Notes: generated by a model from the sequence alone, not told the origin. Shown: positions 7,647-19,828, counted from the first letter of the stretch. The stretch: 64,000 nt of DNA from Zoogloea dura (GCF_012927165.1 NZ_JABBGA010000013.1:1-64000), one strand, 5' to 3'. Made by a program: numbers and translations.

Positions 7647-8659
7647 GACGACACCTTTTCGTTGGTGGAGGAGAACTTCTCGAACAGGAAGTTGCGGGGC
7701 GTCACGCCGACACCAGCCATCCAGCTGCGCACACCATCGACCATCGGCGGCGGGCCGCAGACATAAATGTCCACCTCGCCGTCGTGAAGCTGGGCGGCGC
7801 CCAGGTGGCTGGTGACGTAGCCCAGGCGCGGATGGCCGCTGGAGGGATCGACCACGGAGGTGAAGAAATCGAAGTTGGGCATCACGGCCTTGAGTTCGGC
7901 CAGGGTGCCCAGCTCCACCAGGTCGTCCTTGGTATTCACGCCATAGGCCAGCAGGATGGGCTGGGTGACGGGGTTGTCCTTCAACCAGCGGAGCATGGAC
8001 AGGAAGGGAGCCAGGCCGGTGCCACCGGCCAGCATCAGCACCGGGCGCACCACCGGCCGCAGGTAGAAGCTGCCATAGGGGCCGGTGTACATCAGGAAGT
8101 CGCCGGTGTTGGCCTTGTGGCGCATGTAGCTGCTCATCAGGCCATCGGGCACGTCGCGGATCAGGAAGGACAGTTCGGTCTGGTTGGGTGCGGAGCTGAA
8201 GGAGTAGGAGCGGGTTTCCTTGCTGCCGGGCACCTGCAGGTTCACGTACTGGCCGGGCAGGAAGGACAAGGGCCGCTCGGCCTGCACCGAGAAGGACACG
8301 GTGGTGGCCGAATCGCGGGTGATGCTGCTGATCTTGCCGCCGTGGCTGGCCACCTCGGTCTTGCAGGCTGCCGACGACGCCGGGATGCGCACGACGCAGT
8401 CGGAGGTCGGGCGCATCTGGCAGGTGAGCACATAGCCGGCTGCCGCCTCGTCCTCGGTCAGGGCGTCCTCGATGTAATTGCTCATCGCGTAGGTGCCGCT
8501 CTCGCAATGGCACTTGCAGGTGCCACAGGCACCGTCGCGACAGTCCAGCGGGATGTTGATCTTGAAGCGGTAGGCCGCGTCGGCCAGCAGCTCTCCGCTC
8601 TCGCAGGGAATGACTCTGCTGACCCCGTCTTCAAATTGCAGGGCGATGTTGTAGGTCAT
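7643..8659 (-). CDS. benC: benzoate 1,2-dioxygenase, electron transfer (reductase) component
   Basis: This 338-residue reductase combines an N-terminal plant-type 2Fe-2S ferredoxin domain (Cys40, Cys45, Cys48, Cys80) with FAD and NAD domains (RSYSFSS, GGTGLAPF, CGPPPMV near the C terminus). It carries electrons from NADH to the BenAB oxygenase. The ATG at 8659 has an AAAGAGA ribosome site; a start at 8683 is possible but less well placed. It overlaps benD by four bases and is separated from benB by a gap with a strong hairpin. Confidence 0.93.
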   Translation of the reverse strand: MTYNIALQFEDGVSRVIPCESGELLADAAYRFKINIPLDCRDGACGTCKCHCESGTYAMSNYIEDALTEDEAAAGYVLTCQMRPTSDCVVRIPASSAACKTEVASHGGKISSITRDSATTVSFSVQAERPLSFLPGQYVNLQVPGSKETRSYSFSSAPNQTELSFLIRDVPDGLMSSYMRHKANTGDFLMYTGPYGSFYLRPVVRPVLMLAGGTGLAPFLSMLRWLKDNPVTQPILLAYGVNTKDDLVELGTLAELKAVMPNFDFFTSVVDPSSGHPRLGYVTSHLGAAQLHDGEVDIYVCGPPPMVDGVRSWMAGVGVTPRNFLFEKFSSTNEKVSS

Positions 8660-8686
8660 GGAAGTCTCTTTCGCGGCGCGCAAACG

Positions 8687-8719
8687 ACAGGGCCCGCCTG
8701 CCGGGGCGACGGGCCCTGT
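8687..8719 (-). other. intercistronic hairpin between benB and benC
   Basis: A perfect 10-bp inverted repeat, ACAGGGCCCG and its complement with a 13-nt loop, lies in the 63-bp gap just after the benB stop codon. No T-run follows, so it is unlikely to be a terminator. A role in mRNA stability, or in setting the ratio of oxygenase to reductase, is an inference. Confidence 0.6.
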
Positions 8720-8722
8720 TGT

Positions 8723-9208
8723 TCAGATATGGTAGATATCCAGCACGTGGTGGATGTAATCGTTCTTCAGGACGACGTACTTCCGTTTGATGAGCGGCCG
8801 CGGCCCGCTGGTGTCGACGGTGTATTCGGAGGTGCCGAAGTACACATCGACGATGTCGTAGCGGAAGCTGTGGGTGGTCCAGTTGAAGCGCAGTTCGATC
8901 CTGCTATCGGTCTGCGACAGCACCTCGATGTTGCTGATCGCGTGGCCGGTGCGGGTGTCCGGCGTGGACGCGCTGGAGCGGTCGGTCTCGATGCGGAACA
9001 CTCGGTCTTCCAGCCCCTGCTTGCTGGGGTAGTAGATCAGGGAGACCTCGTTGTGAGGATCGACGGTGAGCGTGTTGTCGTCGTCCCAGGAGGGCATCCA
9101 GAAAGTCACGTCATCGGCGTAGAAGGACAGCCAGTCGGCCCAGCGGCCTTCGTCGAGGGCACGGGCTTCCTGGTACAGGAAAGATTGGATGGCTTCGTAG
9201 GACAGCAT
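8723..9208 (-). CDS. benB: benzoate 1,2-dioxygenase, beta (small) subunit
   Basis: The 161-residue product has the length and fold signature of ring-hydroxylating dioxygenase beta subunits (SnoaL-like). It includes the ADDVTFWMPSW segment near residue 30 and a C-terminal IKRKYVVLKND strand. It forms the alpha3beta3 oxygenase with BenA. The ATG at 9208 shares bases with the benA stop codon (TAATG), so translation is coupled and the start is secure despite a longer open frame upstream. Confidence 0.93.
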   Translation of the reverse strand: MLSYEAIQSFLYQEARALDEGRWADWLSFYADDVTFWMPSWDDDNTLTVDPHNEVSLIYYPSKQGLEDRVFRIETDRSSASTPDTRTGHAISNIEVLSQTDSRIELRFNWTTHSFRYDIVDVYFGTSEYTVDTSGPRPLIKRKYVVLKNDYIHHVLDIYHI

Positions 9209-10590
9209 TACCGGTCTCCGTTCTGGTGGGCGTTGTTTTCGGCGAGGCAAGCCTTCTTCATGACCTCGAGCCAGTACTTGTGCTGGACGGTGTAGAGGCC
9301 CTCGTCCTCGGTCTTGATGCCGGACAGCTCGGGCTTCAGGCCGATCAGGTCGGCGTTCTCGTCGGGCCCTTCCACCCAGTGGGTGGAGCCGCGGCACATG
9401 TCGTTCCATTTCACGGCGCGGGCTTCAAAACCACGCTGGCAGGAACGGAACTCCTCCAGGTCGTCCGGCGTGGCCATGCCGGTCGCGTTGAAGAAATCCT
9501 CGTACTGGCGCAGGCGGCGCTCCCGCGCTTCCGGCGCCTCTCCCTTCGGCGCGATGCAGTAGATGGTGGCCTCGCTCTTGTTCGGCGCGATGGGACGCAC
9601 CACCCGGATCTGCGAGCTGAACTGGTCCATCAGGTACACGTTGGGATAGAGGCACAGGTTGCGCGACTTGCGCAGCATCCAGTCGGTGCGGGCCTCGCCG
9701 AACTTCTCGATCCATTCGGCGCGCTTGGAGTACAACGGGCGGTCTTCCGGGTTCGACCAGTTGGTCCACAACACCAGGTGACCGTGCTTGAAGGAGTAGG
9801 AGCCGCCGCCCTGCTGGGCCCACTTGCCGGCGTTCATGGCCTTGACGGTGTCCACCTTGCCGTCGGCACTGCGACGGCCGGTGGTGGCCGCGTAGTTCCA
9901 GTGCACCGCCGAGACGTGATAGCCGTCGGCACCGTTCTCGGCCTGCAGCTTCCAGTTGCCGTCGAAGGTGTAGGTGGAGGCGCCACGCAGCACCTCGATG
10001 CCTTCCGGGGCCTGGTCCACGATCATGTCGATGATGCGGGCGGCCTCACCCAGGTGCTCGGCGAGGGGCAGCACGTCGGGGTTGATGCTGCCGAACAGGA
10101 AACCCCGGTAGTTCTCGAAGGCCCCGAGCTTGACCAGGTCGTGGCTGCCGTTGCAGTTGAAGCTCTCGGGGTAGCCCGCGTCGGGGCTCTGGTCCTTCAC
10201 CTTGAGCAGCTTGCCGGCATTGCTGAAGGTCCATCCGTGGAAGGGACAGGTGAAGCTGGAGCGGTTGCCCTTCTTGTGGCGGGCCAGGATCGCCCCGCGG
10301 TGGGTGCAGGTGTTGATCAGGCCATGCAGTTGGCCGGTCCGGTCGCGGGTGATGACCACCGGCTGGCGCCCCACCTGCACGGTGAAGTAATCGTTGGCGT
10401 TGGGGATCTGGCTCTCGTGGGCCAGGAAGACCCAGTTGCCTTCGAAGATGTATTTCATCTCCAGCTCGAACAACTCTTCGTCAGTGAAGGCCGCGCGGTC
10501 GACGCGGTAGATGTGCTTGTCACGGTCTTCCTCAAGCATGGCGTCGAGCCGCTCGAGCTTGGCTTGGATGTCCTGGTTGGTCTGGGTCAC
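9208..10590 (-). CDS. benA: benzoate 1,2-dioxygenase, alpha (large) subunit
   Basis: This 460-residue catalytic subunit dihydroxylates benzoate to its 1,2-cis-diol. The Rieske 2Fe-2S ligands are Cys95-x-His97 and Cys115-x2-His118. The mononuclear iron site shows His225 and His230, with Asp222 as the bridging residue. The start is taken as GTG at 10590 because it follows an AGGAG ribosome site and gives normal family length; the open frame reaches further upstream without family similarity. It is the first gene of the leftward ben/meta block and is preceded by a sigma54-type promoter. Confidence 0.93.
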   Translation of the reverse strand: MTQTNQDIQAKLERLDAMLEEDRDKHIYRVDRAAFTDEELFELEMKYIFEGNWVFLAHESQIPNANDYFTVQVGRQPVVITRDRTGQLHGLINTCTHRGAILARHKKGNRSSFTCPFHGWTFSNAGKLLKVKDQSPDAGYPESFNCNGSHDLVKLGAFENYRGFLFGSINPDVLPLAEHLGEAARIIDMIVDQAPEGIEVLRGASTYTFDGNWKLQAENGADGYHVSAVHWNYAATTGRRSADGKVDTVKAMNAGKWAQQGGGSYSFKHGHLVLWTNWSNPEDRPLYSKRAEWIEKFGEARTDWMLRKSRNLCLYPNVYLMDQFSSQIRVVRPIAPNKSEATIYCIAPKGEAPEARERRLRQYEDFFNATGMATPDDLEEFRSCQRGFEARAVKWNDMCRGSTHWVEGPDENADLIGLKPELSGIKTEDEGLYTVQHKYWLEVMKKACLAENNAHQNGDR

Positions 10591-10910
10591 GGTTGATCTC
10601 CTGGTCACGGTCGAACTCGAAAAATCACCCCATGAAAGGGCGAACGGGATTTCGCAGGGACGAGCCAGTCCACACCCAAGACCAGGGAAGGTCGTTCGGC
10701 GAACAGGGGCTCGACAGCGTAGTGAGGCCGCCAGATGGCGGCGGCAGAGGATGGGCTTGCGCCTCAGGGAGGCCGGTGCAGGCTGGGGAATGCGGGCATG
10801 GTGTTCGTCTCCGTTGCGGCCCCTGACGGGATCCATTTTTTATGTAGGGCGCCCTCGCCTGCCCGGACCATTTTCATGGGACTCCAGCCCGCGGGGTTCA
10901 GGACCCATTC

Positions 10911-10927
10911 AGCAGAAAGCATGCCAG
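10911..10927 (-). promoter_or_regulatory. sigma54 (-24/-12) promoter for the ben operon
   Basis: On the minus strand the sequence reads TGGCATG-CTTT-CTGCT. This matches the consensus TGGCACG-N4-TTGCW with the invariant GG and GC at the correct spacing. It points towards benA and would start transcription near 10900, giving a leader of about 310 nt. The divergent regulator is of the sigma54-dependent class, which supports the call. It was found by eye and not tested. Confidence 0.6.
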
Positions 10928-11047
10928 CCCCCCGGCCGCTCCCCCTCCCGAAAGGCTAGAGCCAGCAGCGACGGGCCTTGCCACCGTGCAACGACGGACG
11001 GTAAGGCAACCGCGGCAATCGGGCCGAGCCTCCCGCGGCCCGACCAG

Positions 11048-11110
11048 TGAATCAAATGCTTTAATCCATGCATAAGCAGTGCAGTGCACAATGCATCAAT
11101 CGATTCATCC
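11048..11110. promoter_or_regulatory. two upstream activator-like sites
   Basis: Two AT-rich dyads lie upstream of the -24/-12 element: TGAATCAAATGCTTTAATCC (11048-11067, imperfect) and ATCAATCGATTCAT (centre about 11100). Relative to the inferred start they sit near -157 and -200, a spacing like the XylR and DmpR upstream activating sequences, which contain TTGAT/ATCAA half sites. Assignment to this regulator is an inference. Confidence 0.45.
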
Positions 11111-11300
11111 ACCTCTGCAAGGCCTTGATACACAGACTGGCCCTCCCCAGCCGGCCAGCGTATCTTCAAGGCAAGCAGGGCCGGACGCAGGCGCAGGCAT
11201 GTCCCGTGCTTGCCTCGTCAGACATACTCTGCAATCAAAACAACAGGATGGAGAGAGACCCGATGATCGCCAGGACGCCTGCCGTCCCCGGAGCACGCCC

Positions 11301-13121
<1,821 letters not shown>

Positions 13122-13151
13122 GCGGCCGGCAGCTTACGTCCAGCCTCAGCT

Positions 13152-13742
13152 TCACGGCTGGGGCTTGAGATCTTCCAGCCTGTCCACGTCGCGCAACACA
13201 CCCGGATCATCCGTCTCGACCACCTGCAGCAGATGCCCCTGGGCCCGCAGCAGGGCCCGCGCGCCTTCATCTCCAGACAGGGCCAACAGATCGCTGCGCC
13301 AGCGGGCGGCGAAGCCGACCGGATGCCCGCGCTGGCCGGCGCAGGCCGGTGCCGCCAGCGGCGCCCCGGCGATCAGGGCGGTAGCCACCCGGTTCAAACT
13401 GTCATGGCGGATGAAAGGCATGTCGGCCAGCGCCACCAGCCAGCCGGCTGCGTCCGGGCTGGCGGCCACACCGGCAGACAGGCTGTGGCCCATGCCGTCC
13501 CGCGCTTCCGGGCAGATCACCACCTCCAGCCCTTCGGCGGCGAGCAGCCCGGCCAGCACACCCTGTTCCGGGCGCAGCACCGCCAGCGCACGAGAACAGG
13601 CCATCCGCAGGGCCCGCGCCGAAGCCACGGCCAGCGGCGTACCGTCGGCCAGGGGATGCAACAATTTGTCGGCCCCGAAGCGCCGACCATAGCCGGCCGC
13701 CAGCAGCAGTCCGACAACCGCCGGGCGGTCCGCCTCGCCCAC
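13152..13742 (-). CDS. mocA: molybdenum cofactor cytidylyltransferase, MocA-like
   Basis: The 196-residue product is a MobA/MocA-type nucleotidyltransferase with the glycine-rich LLLAAGYGRRFGADKL at 12-27 and the Mg-binding ADMPF motif. MocA transfers CMP to molybdopterin, making the cytosine-dinucleotide cofactor used by xanthine oxidase-family enzymes. It is the last gene of a leftward cluster with XdhC and the two molybdo-enzyme subunits, only 2 bp after the xdhC-like gene. CMP rather than GMP specificity is inferred from this context. Confidence 0.8.
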   Translation of the reverse strand: MGEADRPAVVGLLLAAGYGRRFGADKLLHPLADGTPLAVASARALRMACSRALAVLRPEQGVLAGLLAAEGLEVVICPEARDGMGHSLSAGVAASPDAAGWLVALADMPFIRHDSLNRVATALIAGAPLAAPACAGQRGHPVGFAARWRSDLLALSGDEGARALLRAQGHLLQVVETDDPGVLRDVDRLEDLKPQP

Positions 13743-13744
13743 GC

Positions 13745-14743
13745 TCAGCCCACCCCGCAGCCAGCGCTTGCCGGCACCGGCATCTCGGGCCGAGCCACCA
13801 CGACGCCATTCTTCACGGCAGTCATCTCGGCCAGGATGGATACGGCGATCTCGGGTGGCGTACGGCTGCCGATGTACAGGCCGATGGGCCCGTGGAGGCG
13901 GCCGACTTCCTCTTCCGACAGATCGAAATAAGTACGCAGGCGGTCCTTGCGGGCGGCGTTATTGACCCGCGAACCCAGCGCCCCGACATAGAAGGCCGGC
14001 GCCTTGAGGGCCTCCAGCAGGGCCATGTCGTCGAGCTTGGGGTCGTGCGTCAGGGCCACGATGGCGGTGTGCGGATCGGGGCTCATGGCCAGCACCACGT
14101 CGTCGGGCATGCCTGGCACCAGCGCTGCACCAGGAACATCCCACTCGGTGGCGTATTCCTCGCGGGGGTCGCAGACGCTCACGGCGTAGTCCAGGGCCTG
14201 GGCCATGGGCGCCAGATAGCGCGAGATCTGCCCGGCACCGATGATCAGCAGGCGCCACAGGGGGCCATGCACCGAGGTCAGGCCGCGGCCGTCCCAGGCC
14301 AGTACATCTCCCCGGCTGGCGGCCCCGAGGCTCACGCTGCCGGACTCGAGCTGCACCTCCCGGCTGACCAGCTGCCCCGCCTCGATGCGCGCAGCCAGTT
14401 CGGCCAGCAGGGCCATGTCTGGCGCCGGCTCGACCACCAGCTCCAGGGTGCCACCACAGGGCAGGCCGAAGCGGCCGGCCTCTTCGCGGGTCACCCCGTA
14501 GGTCAGGGCAAAGGGACGGCTACCGGCGATGCGCCCGTCGCGCATGCGCGCGATCAGGTCATCCTCGATGCAGCCACCCGACACCGAGCCCTGCACCCGC
14601 CCATCGTCCCGCAGGGCCATCCAGGCCCCTGCAGGGCGCGGGGCCGAGCCCCAGGTGCGGGCCACGGTGACCAGCGCCGCCCGGTGCCCTTCGGCCTGCC
14701 AGCGGCGCAGGGCGGCAAGGACTTGCAGGTCCTGACTGTCCAT
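13745..14743 (-). CDS. XdhC/CoxI-family molybdenum cofactor chaperone
   Basis: The 332-residue product has the N-terminal XdhC/CoxI motif SVSGGCIE (53-60) and a C-terminal Rossmann-like domain with LIIGAGQ and a later GALGSR motif. These proteins bind, sulfurate and insert the molybdenum cofactor into xanthine oxidase-family enzymes. The ATG at 14743 is 2 bp past the stop of the large-subunit gene, so translation is probably coupled. An upstream in-frame start at 14791 falls inside that gene and is not preferred. Confidence 0.85.
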   Translation of the reverse strand: MDSQDLQVLAALRRWQAEGHRAALVTVARTWGSAPRPAGAWMALRDDGRVQGSVSGGCIEDDLIARMRDGRIAGSRPFALTYGVTREEAGRFGLPCGGTLELVVEPAPDMALLAELAARIEAGQLVSREVQLESGSVSLGAASRGDVLAWDGRGLTSVHGPLWRLLIIGAGQISRYLAPMAQALDYAVSVCDPREEYATEWDVPGAALVPGMPDDVVLAMSPDPHTAIVALTHDPKLDDMALLEALKAPAFYVGALGSRVNNAARKDRLRTYFDLSEEEVGRLHGPIGLYIGSRTPPEIAVSILAEMTAVKNGVVVARPEMPVPASAGCGVG

Positions 14744-14745
14744 GC

Positions 14746-16938
14746 TCAGGCCTTCAGCAGATCGGACTGGAAGGGCAGGCGGGTGGCCCACTTGCCGGTG
14801 GCCGCCGCGATGGCGTTGGCCACCGCCGGCGCGACAGGCGGCACGGCGGGCTCGCCGATGCCGGTGGGCTTCTCGGCGGACGGCACCAGGTGCACCTCGA
14901 CCCTGGGCATCTCGTTGATGCGGATCGGCGCGTATTCACCAAAGTTGCCCTGCTCCACCACCCCGTCCTTGAGGGTGATCTCGCCATGCAGCGCTGCCGA
15001 CAGACCAAAACCGACCGAGCCTTCCACCTGGGAGCGGATGTTGTCCGGGTTGATCGCCACGCCGCAATCCACCGCGGCGACGATGCGATCCACCTTCACG
15101 CTGCCGTCCGCCGCCACGGTGACTTCCGCCACCTGGGCCACGAAGGAGTGGAAGGACTCATGCACCGCCACCCCGCGGCCACGCCGCTCACCGGCCTTGC
15201 CCGGCGCCAGGGGCGTGCCCCAGCCGGCCTTTTCGGCAGCCAGGCGCAGCACCCCGGCATGGCGCGGATGCTTGGTAAGCAGCTTGAGGCGCAGGGCCAC
15301 CGGATCCTGCTTCGATTCGGCGGCCAGCCGGTCGAGGAAGGTCTCGGTGGAATAGGCCGTGTGGGTCGACCCCACCGAGCGCCACCACAACACCGGCACC
15401 GTGATGTCGGTGGGAGTGTGCAATTCCACCTGCAGATTGGGGATGGCATAGGGCAGTGACGCAGCGCCCTCCACCGAGACGCCATCGACCCCATCCTTGA
15501 TGAGGAAGGCTTCGAAGGGCGATCCCTTCATGATCGACTGGCCCACCAGGCGATGGCGCCAGGCCTGGATGTTGCCGTCGGCGTCGAGGGAGGCCTCCAG
15601 GCTGTGATGGAACAGGGGCCGGTAGTAGCCGGCCTTCATGTCGTCTTCCCGCAGCCACACCATCTTGACCGGCGCAGAGGTGCCGCTGGCCTTGACGATG
15701 AAGGCGGTCTCCCGCAGGTAATCGGCCTGGGTGCTGGCACGCCGGCCGAAACTGCCACCGGCGTAGAGCATATGGATGGTGACCTTCTCGGGCGGCACGC
15801 CGAACACCGCGGCGAGGACACCCTGGTCCACGGTCTGGAACTGCTCGCCGTTCCACACCTCCACCCCGTCGGCGGTGCGCTGCACGACGCAGTTCATCGG
15901 CTCCATGGCGGCGTGGGCGAGATAGGGGAAATCATAGCTGGCCTTGATCACCCGGCCCCCGCCGAGGGCGGCAGGCGCATCGCCGTCCTTGCGGGCGACC
16001 AGACCCGGGGTGGCGGCCATCTCCCGGTAGCGGGCGAGGATCTCTTCGCTACCGAGCTTGAAGGCGGCGCTGTCGTCCCATTCCACGGTGAGGGCATCGC
16101 GGCCCTTCTTGGCGCTCCAGGTGTCCTTGGCCAGCACGGCCACGCCGCCGGGAATGGCGACCACATCCACCACCCCCTTCACGGCCTTGGCCTTGCTGGC
16201 GTCGAAGGATTTCACCGTGCCACCGAAACGGGGCGAGTGGGCCACCACCGCCACCAGCATGCCGGGCAGGTGGATGTCCTGGGTGAACACGGCACTGCCA
16301 TTGGTCTTGGCGAAGCTGTCCTTGCGCGGCGCATGCTTGCCGATCAGGCGGAAATCCTTGGGATCCTTCAAGCCTACGCTGGCGGGCACGGTCTCGGCGG
16401 CGGCGGCTTCGGCCAGTTCGCCGAAGCGGGCCTTGCGACCGCTGGCGGCGTGGGCGACCACCCCGTCACGCACGCTGATCTCGGCGGCCGGCACGTTCCA
16501 GCGCCGGGCCGCGGCGGACACCAGCATGGCGCGGGCGACGGCGCCGGTCTGGCGCAGCTGGTCCCAGGAGTTGGCCATGGCGGTGCTGCCGCCGGTGCCC
16601 TGGGTGGGCCCGAAGGCCAGGTTGTTGTAGCGCTTGGCATCTGCCGGGGCACCTTCGATGCGGACCTGGGACCAGGCGGCGTCCAGTTCCTCGGCCACCA
16701 CGGTGGCCAGGCCGGTGTAGGTACCCTGCCCCATCTCCAGGTGCTTGGAGATCACGGTCACCGAGTCGTCGGCACCGATGCGCAGGAAGGGAGTCGGTTC
16801 AAAGGTAGCGGTGGCGGCGGCCGGTGCGGCGGCGCTCTTGCCCTTGGCGGCCCCGGCGGGCAAGGCAAAGCCCAGGGTCAAGCCGGCGGCGCCCTGCAGG
16901 AAGTTGCGGCGGGACAGGTTCTGGATGGCGTGGGTCAT
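14746..16938 (-). CDS. Tat-exported molybdopterin-binding subunit of an aldehyde/isoquinoline oxidoreductase
   Basis: This 730-residue large subunit belongs to the xanthine oxidase family, closest in layout to isoquinoline 1-oxidoreductase beta (IorB). A Tat signal is visible: SRRNF at 9-13 followed by a hydrophobic stretch and AGA. The cofactor-pocket motif [11 protein letters not shown] occurs near residue 110, and [12 protein letters not shown] near the C terminus carries the catalytic Glu. The partner 2Fe-2S subunit is encoded 10 bp upstream. There is no FAD subunit, so electrons probably leave to a cytochrome or other periplasmic acceptor. The substrate is unknown; an aromatic aldehyde or N-heterocycle is plausible. 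Confidence 0.85.
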   Translation of the reverse strand: MTHAIQNLSRRNFLQGAAGLTLGFALPAGAAKGKSAAAPAAATATFEPTPFLRIGADDSVTVISKHLEMGQGTYTGLATVVAEELDAAWSQVRIEGAPADAKRYNNLAFGPTQGTGGSTAMANSWDQLRQTGAVARAMLVSAAARRWNVPAAEISVRDGVVAHAASGRKARFGELAEAAAAETVPASVGLKDPKDFRLIGKHAPRKDSFAKTNGSAVFTQDIHLPGMLVAVVAHSPRFGGTVKSFDASKAKAVKGVVDVVAIPGGVAVLAKDTWSAKKGRDALTVEWDDSAAFKLGSEEILARYREMAATPGLVARKDGDAPAALGGGRVIKASYDFPYLAHAAMEPMNCVVQRTADGVEVWNGEQFQTVDQGVLAAVFGVPPEKVTIHMLYAGGSFGRRASTQADYLRETAFIVKASGTSAPVKMVWLREDDMKAGYYRPLFHHSLEASLDADGNIQAWRHRLVGQSIMKGSPFEAFLIKDGVDGVSVEGAASLPYAIPNLQVELHTPTDITVPVLWWRSVGSTHTAYSTETFLDRLAAESKQDPVALRLKLLTKHPRHAGVLRLAAEKAGWGTPLAPGKAGERRGRGVAVHESFHSFVAQVAEVTVAADGSVKVDRIVAAVDCGVAINPDNIRSQVEGSVGFGLSAALHGEITLKDGVVEQGNFGEYAPIRINEMPRVEVHLVPSAEKPTGIGEPAVPPVAPAVANAIAAATGKWATRLPFQSDLLKA

Positions 16939-16948
16939 CGTCGTCTCC

Positions 16949-17407
16949 TCAGGCCAGCGCGCGGGCGGCTTCGTGGATGGCGGCGCGGATCCGCACATAG
17001 GTGCCGCAGCGGCACAGGTTGCCCGCCATGGCCGCGTCGATGTCGGCGTCGGTGGGCTTCTTCTTGGTGCTGAGGAGATTCACCGCGCTCATGATCTGGC
17101 CGGACTGGCAGTAACCGCACTGCACCACGTCGAGCTTGCGCCAGGCCTCCTGGACCGCCTTGCCGACACGGGTGTCGCCGATGGCTTCGATGGTGGTGAT
17201 CTTCTTGCCGGCCACGCTGGACACGGGGGTGACGCAGGAGCGGGTCGGCTGGCCATTCACATGCACGGTGCAGGCACCGCACAGGCCGGCACCGCAACCG
17301 AACTTGGTGCCGGTGAGCAGCAGGGAATCGCGCAGGGTCCACAGCAGCGGCGTGTCGGCCTCGACATCGGCCCGCTGGGGCTTGCCATTGACGTTGAGCT
17401 GAATCAT
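16949..17407 (-). CDS. 2Fe-2S subunit of the molybdenum hydroxylase
   Basis: The 152-residue protein carries two 2Fe-2S clusters: a ferredoxin-type set (Cys38, Cys43, Cys46, Cys58) and the xanthine oxidase-family C-terminal set (Cys97, Cys100, Cys132, Cys134). It relays electrons from the molybdenum site of the adjacent large subunit. It has no signal peptide of its own, as expected if it is co-exported with the Tat-tagged partner. The ATG at 17407 begins the conserved MIQLNVNG; longer frames upstream lack similarity. Confidence 0.9.
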   Translation of the reverse strand: MIQLNVNGKPQRADVEADTPLLWTLRDSLLLTGTKFGCGAGLCGACTVHVNGQPTRSCVTPVSSVAGKKITTIEAIGDTRVGKAVQEAWRKLDVVQCGYCQSGQIMSAVNLLSTKKKPTDADIDAAMAGNLCRCGTYVRIRAAIHEAARALA

Positions 17408-17578
17408 GGGGGTCTCCGGGGGAGGAATTGATGCGTTCCGCGGGTAGCGAATGCCCCGCAGCCATGCATGGAAATGTAGCCCATGGCCTCCGCTGGTGCA
17501 TTGCAGAATACTGTGAGATTCTTGCCCGATCATCCGGAATGTTGTCTCACCCAGCTGTCTCACTCGGGGTTCCCGACC

Positions 17579-18532
17579 ATGCCCGCAGCCACCGACGCAC
17601 CGCACAAGACCATGATGGAATCAGGACTTTCCACCCAGGCCGCAGCCCTTGATATTGAATCCGGGCGCCAGGCACTGGCCGCGCTCATTGAACGATATTG
17701 CGTGCACGACGGCCCCAACCCGACCCCCATCGCCGGCCTCAGCCTGTTCCGGGCATCCACCACCAGCACGCCGATCTGCTCGGTGTACCGCTCGGTGCTG
17801 GCGGTGGCCGCCCAGGGCAGCAAGCTGCTCAGCCTGGCCGACGAGACCTTCCGCTATGACAGTCGCCATTACCTGATCACCTCGGTGGATCTCCCCGTGA
17901 TGGGCCAGATCACCGAGGCCTCGCCGGAGCGCCCCTACCTGTGCGTGGTGATCGACATGGACGCCCGGCGCATCGCCGAACTCTCCGGCGCCATGCAGTT
18001 GCCGCCTCAGCCTCACGGCGCCGGGCTGCTCGGCCTGGGCGTCAGCCCGCTGACCCGCGACGTGCTCGACGCAGTGCTGCGCCTGGCCTGCCTGCTGGAG
18101 CGCCCGGACGACATCCCGGTCCTGGCGCCGCTGTACGAGCAGGAACTGCTGTATCACCTGCTCAAGGGCGAACAGGGCGCCCGCCTGCGCAGCATCGCCG
18201 CCATCGACGGGCAGGCCCGCCGCACCGCCCGGGCCATCGAGTGGATCAAGGGCAACTTCGACCAGCCCCTCTCCATCGACGCCCTGGCCGAGGCCGCCAA
18301 CATGAGCAAATCCACCCTGCACCACCATTTCAAGGCGCTCACCGCCATGAGCCCCCTGCAATACCAGAAGCAACTGCGCCTGCAGGAGGCCCGCCGCATG
18401 CTGCTCACCGAACCCATCGACGCAGCCACCGTGGCGCGCCGGGTGGGCTATGAGAGCGCCTCCCAGTTCAGCCGCGAATACCGCCGCCTGTTCGGCGCCC
18501 CGCCGGTGCGTGACGTGGCGCGCCTGCGCTGA
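17579..18532 (+). CDS. AraC-family transcriptional regulator
   Basis: The product is about 317 residues. It has an AraC_N-type N-terminal domain and a C-terminal double helix-turn-helix over the last 100 residues ([19 protein letters not shown] and [18 protein letters not shown]). It diverges from the molybdenum hydroxylase operon and is probably its regulator. The start is uncertain: ATG at 17579 is chosen, but the frame is open from 17483 and a further ATG pair lies at about 17612. It ends directly against the oppositely oriented DUF2252 gene. Confidence 0.8.
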   Translation: MPAATDAPHKTMMESGLSTQAAALDIESGRQALAALIERYCVHDGPNPTPIAGLSLFRASTTSTPICSVYRSVLAVAAQGSKLLSLADETFRYDSRHYLITSVDLPVMGQITEASPERPYLCVVIDMDARRIAELSGAMQLPPQPHGAGLLGLGVSPLTRDVLDAVLRLACLLERPDDIPVLAPLYEQELLYHLLKGEQGARLRSIAAIDGQARRTARAIEWIKGNFDQPLSIDALAEAANMSKSTLHHHFKALTAMSPLQYQKQLRLQEARRMLLTEPIDAATVARRVGYESASQFSREYRRLFGAPPVRDVARLR

Positions 18533-19732
18533 CTAGCGCAGGAAGACGCCGTCGTCGAAGGCTTCGCAATAAGTCTTCCAGTCCTTCAGGAGACGGCTCG
18601 AACAGGTCTCTGCGGCAGCCCGCAGATCCTTGCGCCAGCGGCTCTGGCCGAACTCGATGAGGGCATCGGCAATGGCCGACCCATCCCGCCCGCTGCTGCG
18701 CAACTGGGCCGAGGCAACGATGGTCCCCATCGCGCCGACCGCCCCCTCCAGGGCTGCCAGGCCGGAGCGCGCCGCATCGAGGCTGACCCGGTCTTCGGTG
18801 GGCTGCAGGGCCCGCAGCACATAGGAACGTTTGCGGAAACACACCGGCTCGAGAAAGGCCATCGGCACGGCCTGCATGCGGCGCTGGATGGCCACCACCC
18901 GTGCTGCCTCGGAGGGCCAGGCGGGCTGTTTTACTGACAGCGCAGGCAGCAATGACGAAGGCAGAGCCGCCTTCAGGTCGAGCAGTTCGTTGCCATCCGG
19001 CGAGCCCTTGCCGCGCACCAGGATCACATAGCGATCCACCCCCAGGCTGCCATTGCCGGCAATGCGGCGGGCCACATCGAGCACCTCGAAGGCCCGTGGA
19101 TCGGCCTGCGTGTCGGCCAGCCCCTCGATGAGCCGGGTCACCCGCTCGCGCTGGGTGTCCGTCACCGGCAGGGCCTTGCCGTTGTCCAGGCGCAGCTGGC
19201 GCCGCTTGCCCTTGAGAACGGTCCGCCCATCCAGGAAGGCCGGGCGCAGGCGGCCATGCAGCCCGGCCAGCAGCTCATGGATCAGGCCACTGGCCGTATC
19301 CCGCTCGACCCACGTCGCGCGGCCGGACTGCAGGGTCGCCCGGTAGGCGTCGATGAAGGCATCGCCCAAGGCCCGCGCTTCGCGCCCGCCCACCCCGAGG
19401 GTGGCCGCGCCGATCAGCACGCTGCTGAGGAAGCGCACCAGGTCCAGGCTGGCCGGCGCCAGCACGCCCTCGTCGAAATCGTTCAGGTCGAAATACACCA
19501 GGCGGTTGTCGCCCTTGTAGCTGCCGAAGTTCTGCAGGTGCAGGTCACCGCAGGACCACACCGGCGGCGCATCGGAAAACAGGTCGAGCGCCGGCAGCCG
19601 GCGGTAGAAGAGATGGCAGGTGCCGCGCAGGAAGACGAAGGGACTCTCCCGCATGCCCTTGAACTTGAGACGCAGCCGGTCCGGGTCACGCCCGGCGTTG
19701 AAGGTCTGTATTTCGCTGACGACATCGATCAT
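18533..19732 (-). CDS. DUF2252 family protein
   Basis: The 399-residue protein shows the DUF2252 signature: an N-terminal RESPFVFLRG, the kinase-like GDLHLQNFG (62-70) and FDLNDFDEG (81-89). The GDxHxxN and later D resemble the catalytic loop of aminoglycoside phosphotransferase-like kinases, so small-molecule phosphotransfer is possible. No activity is established for the family as far as can be said here. It stands alone, tail-to-tail with the AraC gene. Confidence 0.75.
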   Translation of the reverse strand: MIDVVSEIQTFNAGRDPDRLRLKFKGMRESPFVFLRGTCHLFYRRLPALDLFSDAPPVWSCGDLHLQNFGSYKGDNRLVYFDLNDFDEGVLAPASLDLVRFLSSVLIGAATLGVGGREARALGDAFIDAYRATLQSGRATWVERDTASGLIHELLAGLHGRLRPAFLDGRTVLKGKRRQLRLDNGKALPVTDTQRERVTRLIEGLADTQADPRAFEVLDVARRIAGNGSLGVDRYVILVRGKGSPDGNELLDLKAALPSSLLPALSVKQPAWPSEAARVVAIQRRMQAVPMAFLEPVCFRKRSYVLRALQPTEDRVSLDAARSGLAALEGAVGAMGTIVASAQLRSSGRDGSAIADALIEFGQSRWRKDLRAAAETCSSRLLKDWKTYCEAFDDGVFLR

Positions 19733-19828
19733 GGCAACACTCCGGAATCACCCACGGGCAGGCCTTGTGCAGACTTGCAGCCGGGCACGCAGTTCCTCGC
19801 GGGGCACGGAAGCCGCGCCCTCAGGCCC

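Noticed and set aside
5514-7766. Very long open frame on the plus strand across the transporter and benD genes (750 codons)
   Set aside because: It is rich in His, Gln, Gly and Asp, has no family signature and lies antisense to clear genes. High GC opens such antisense frames.
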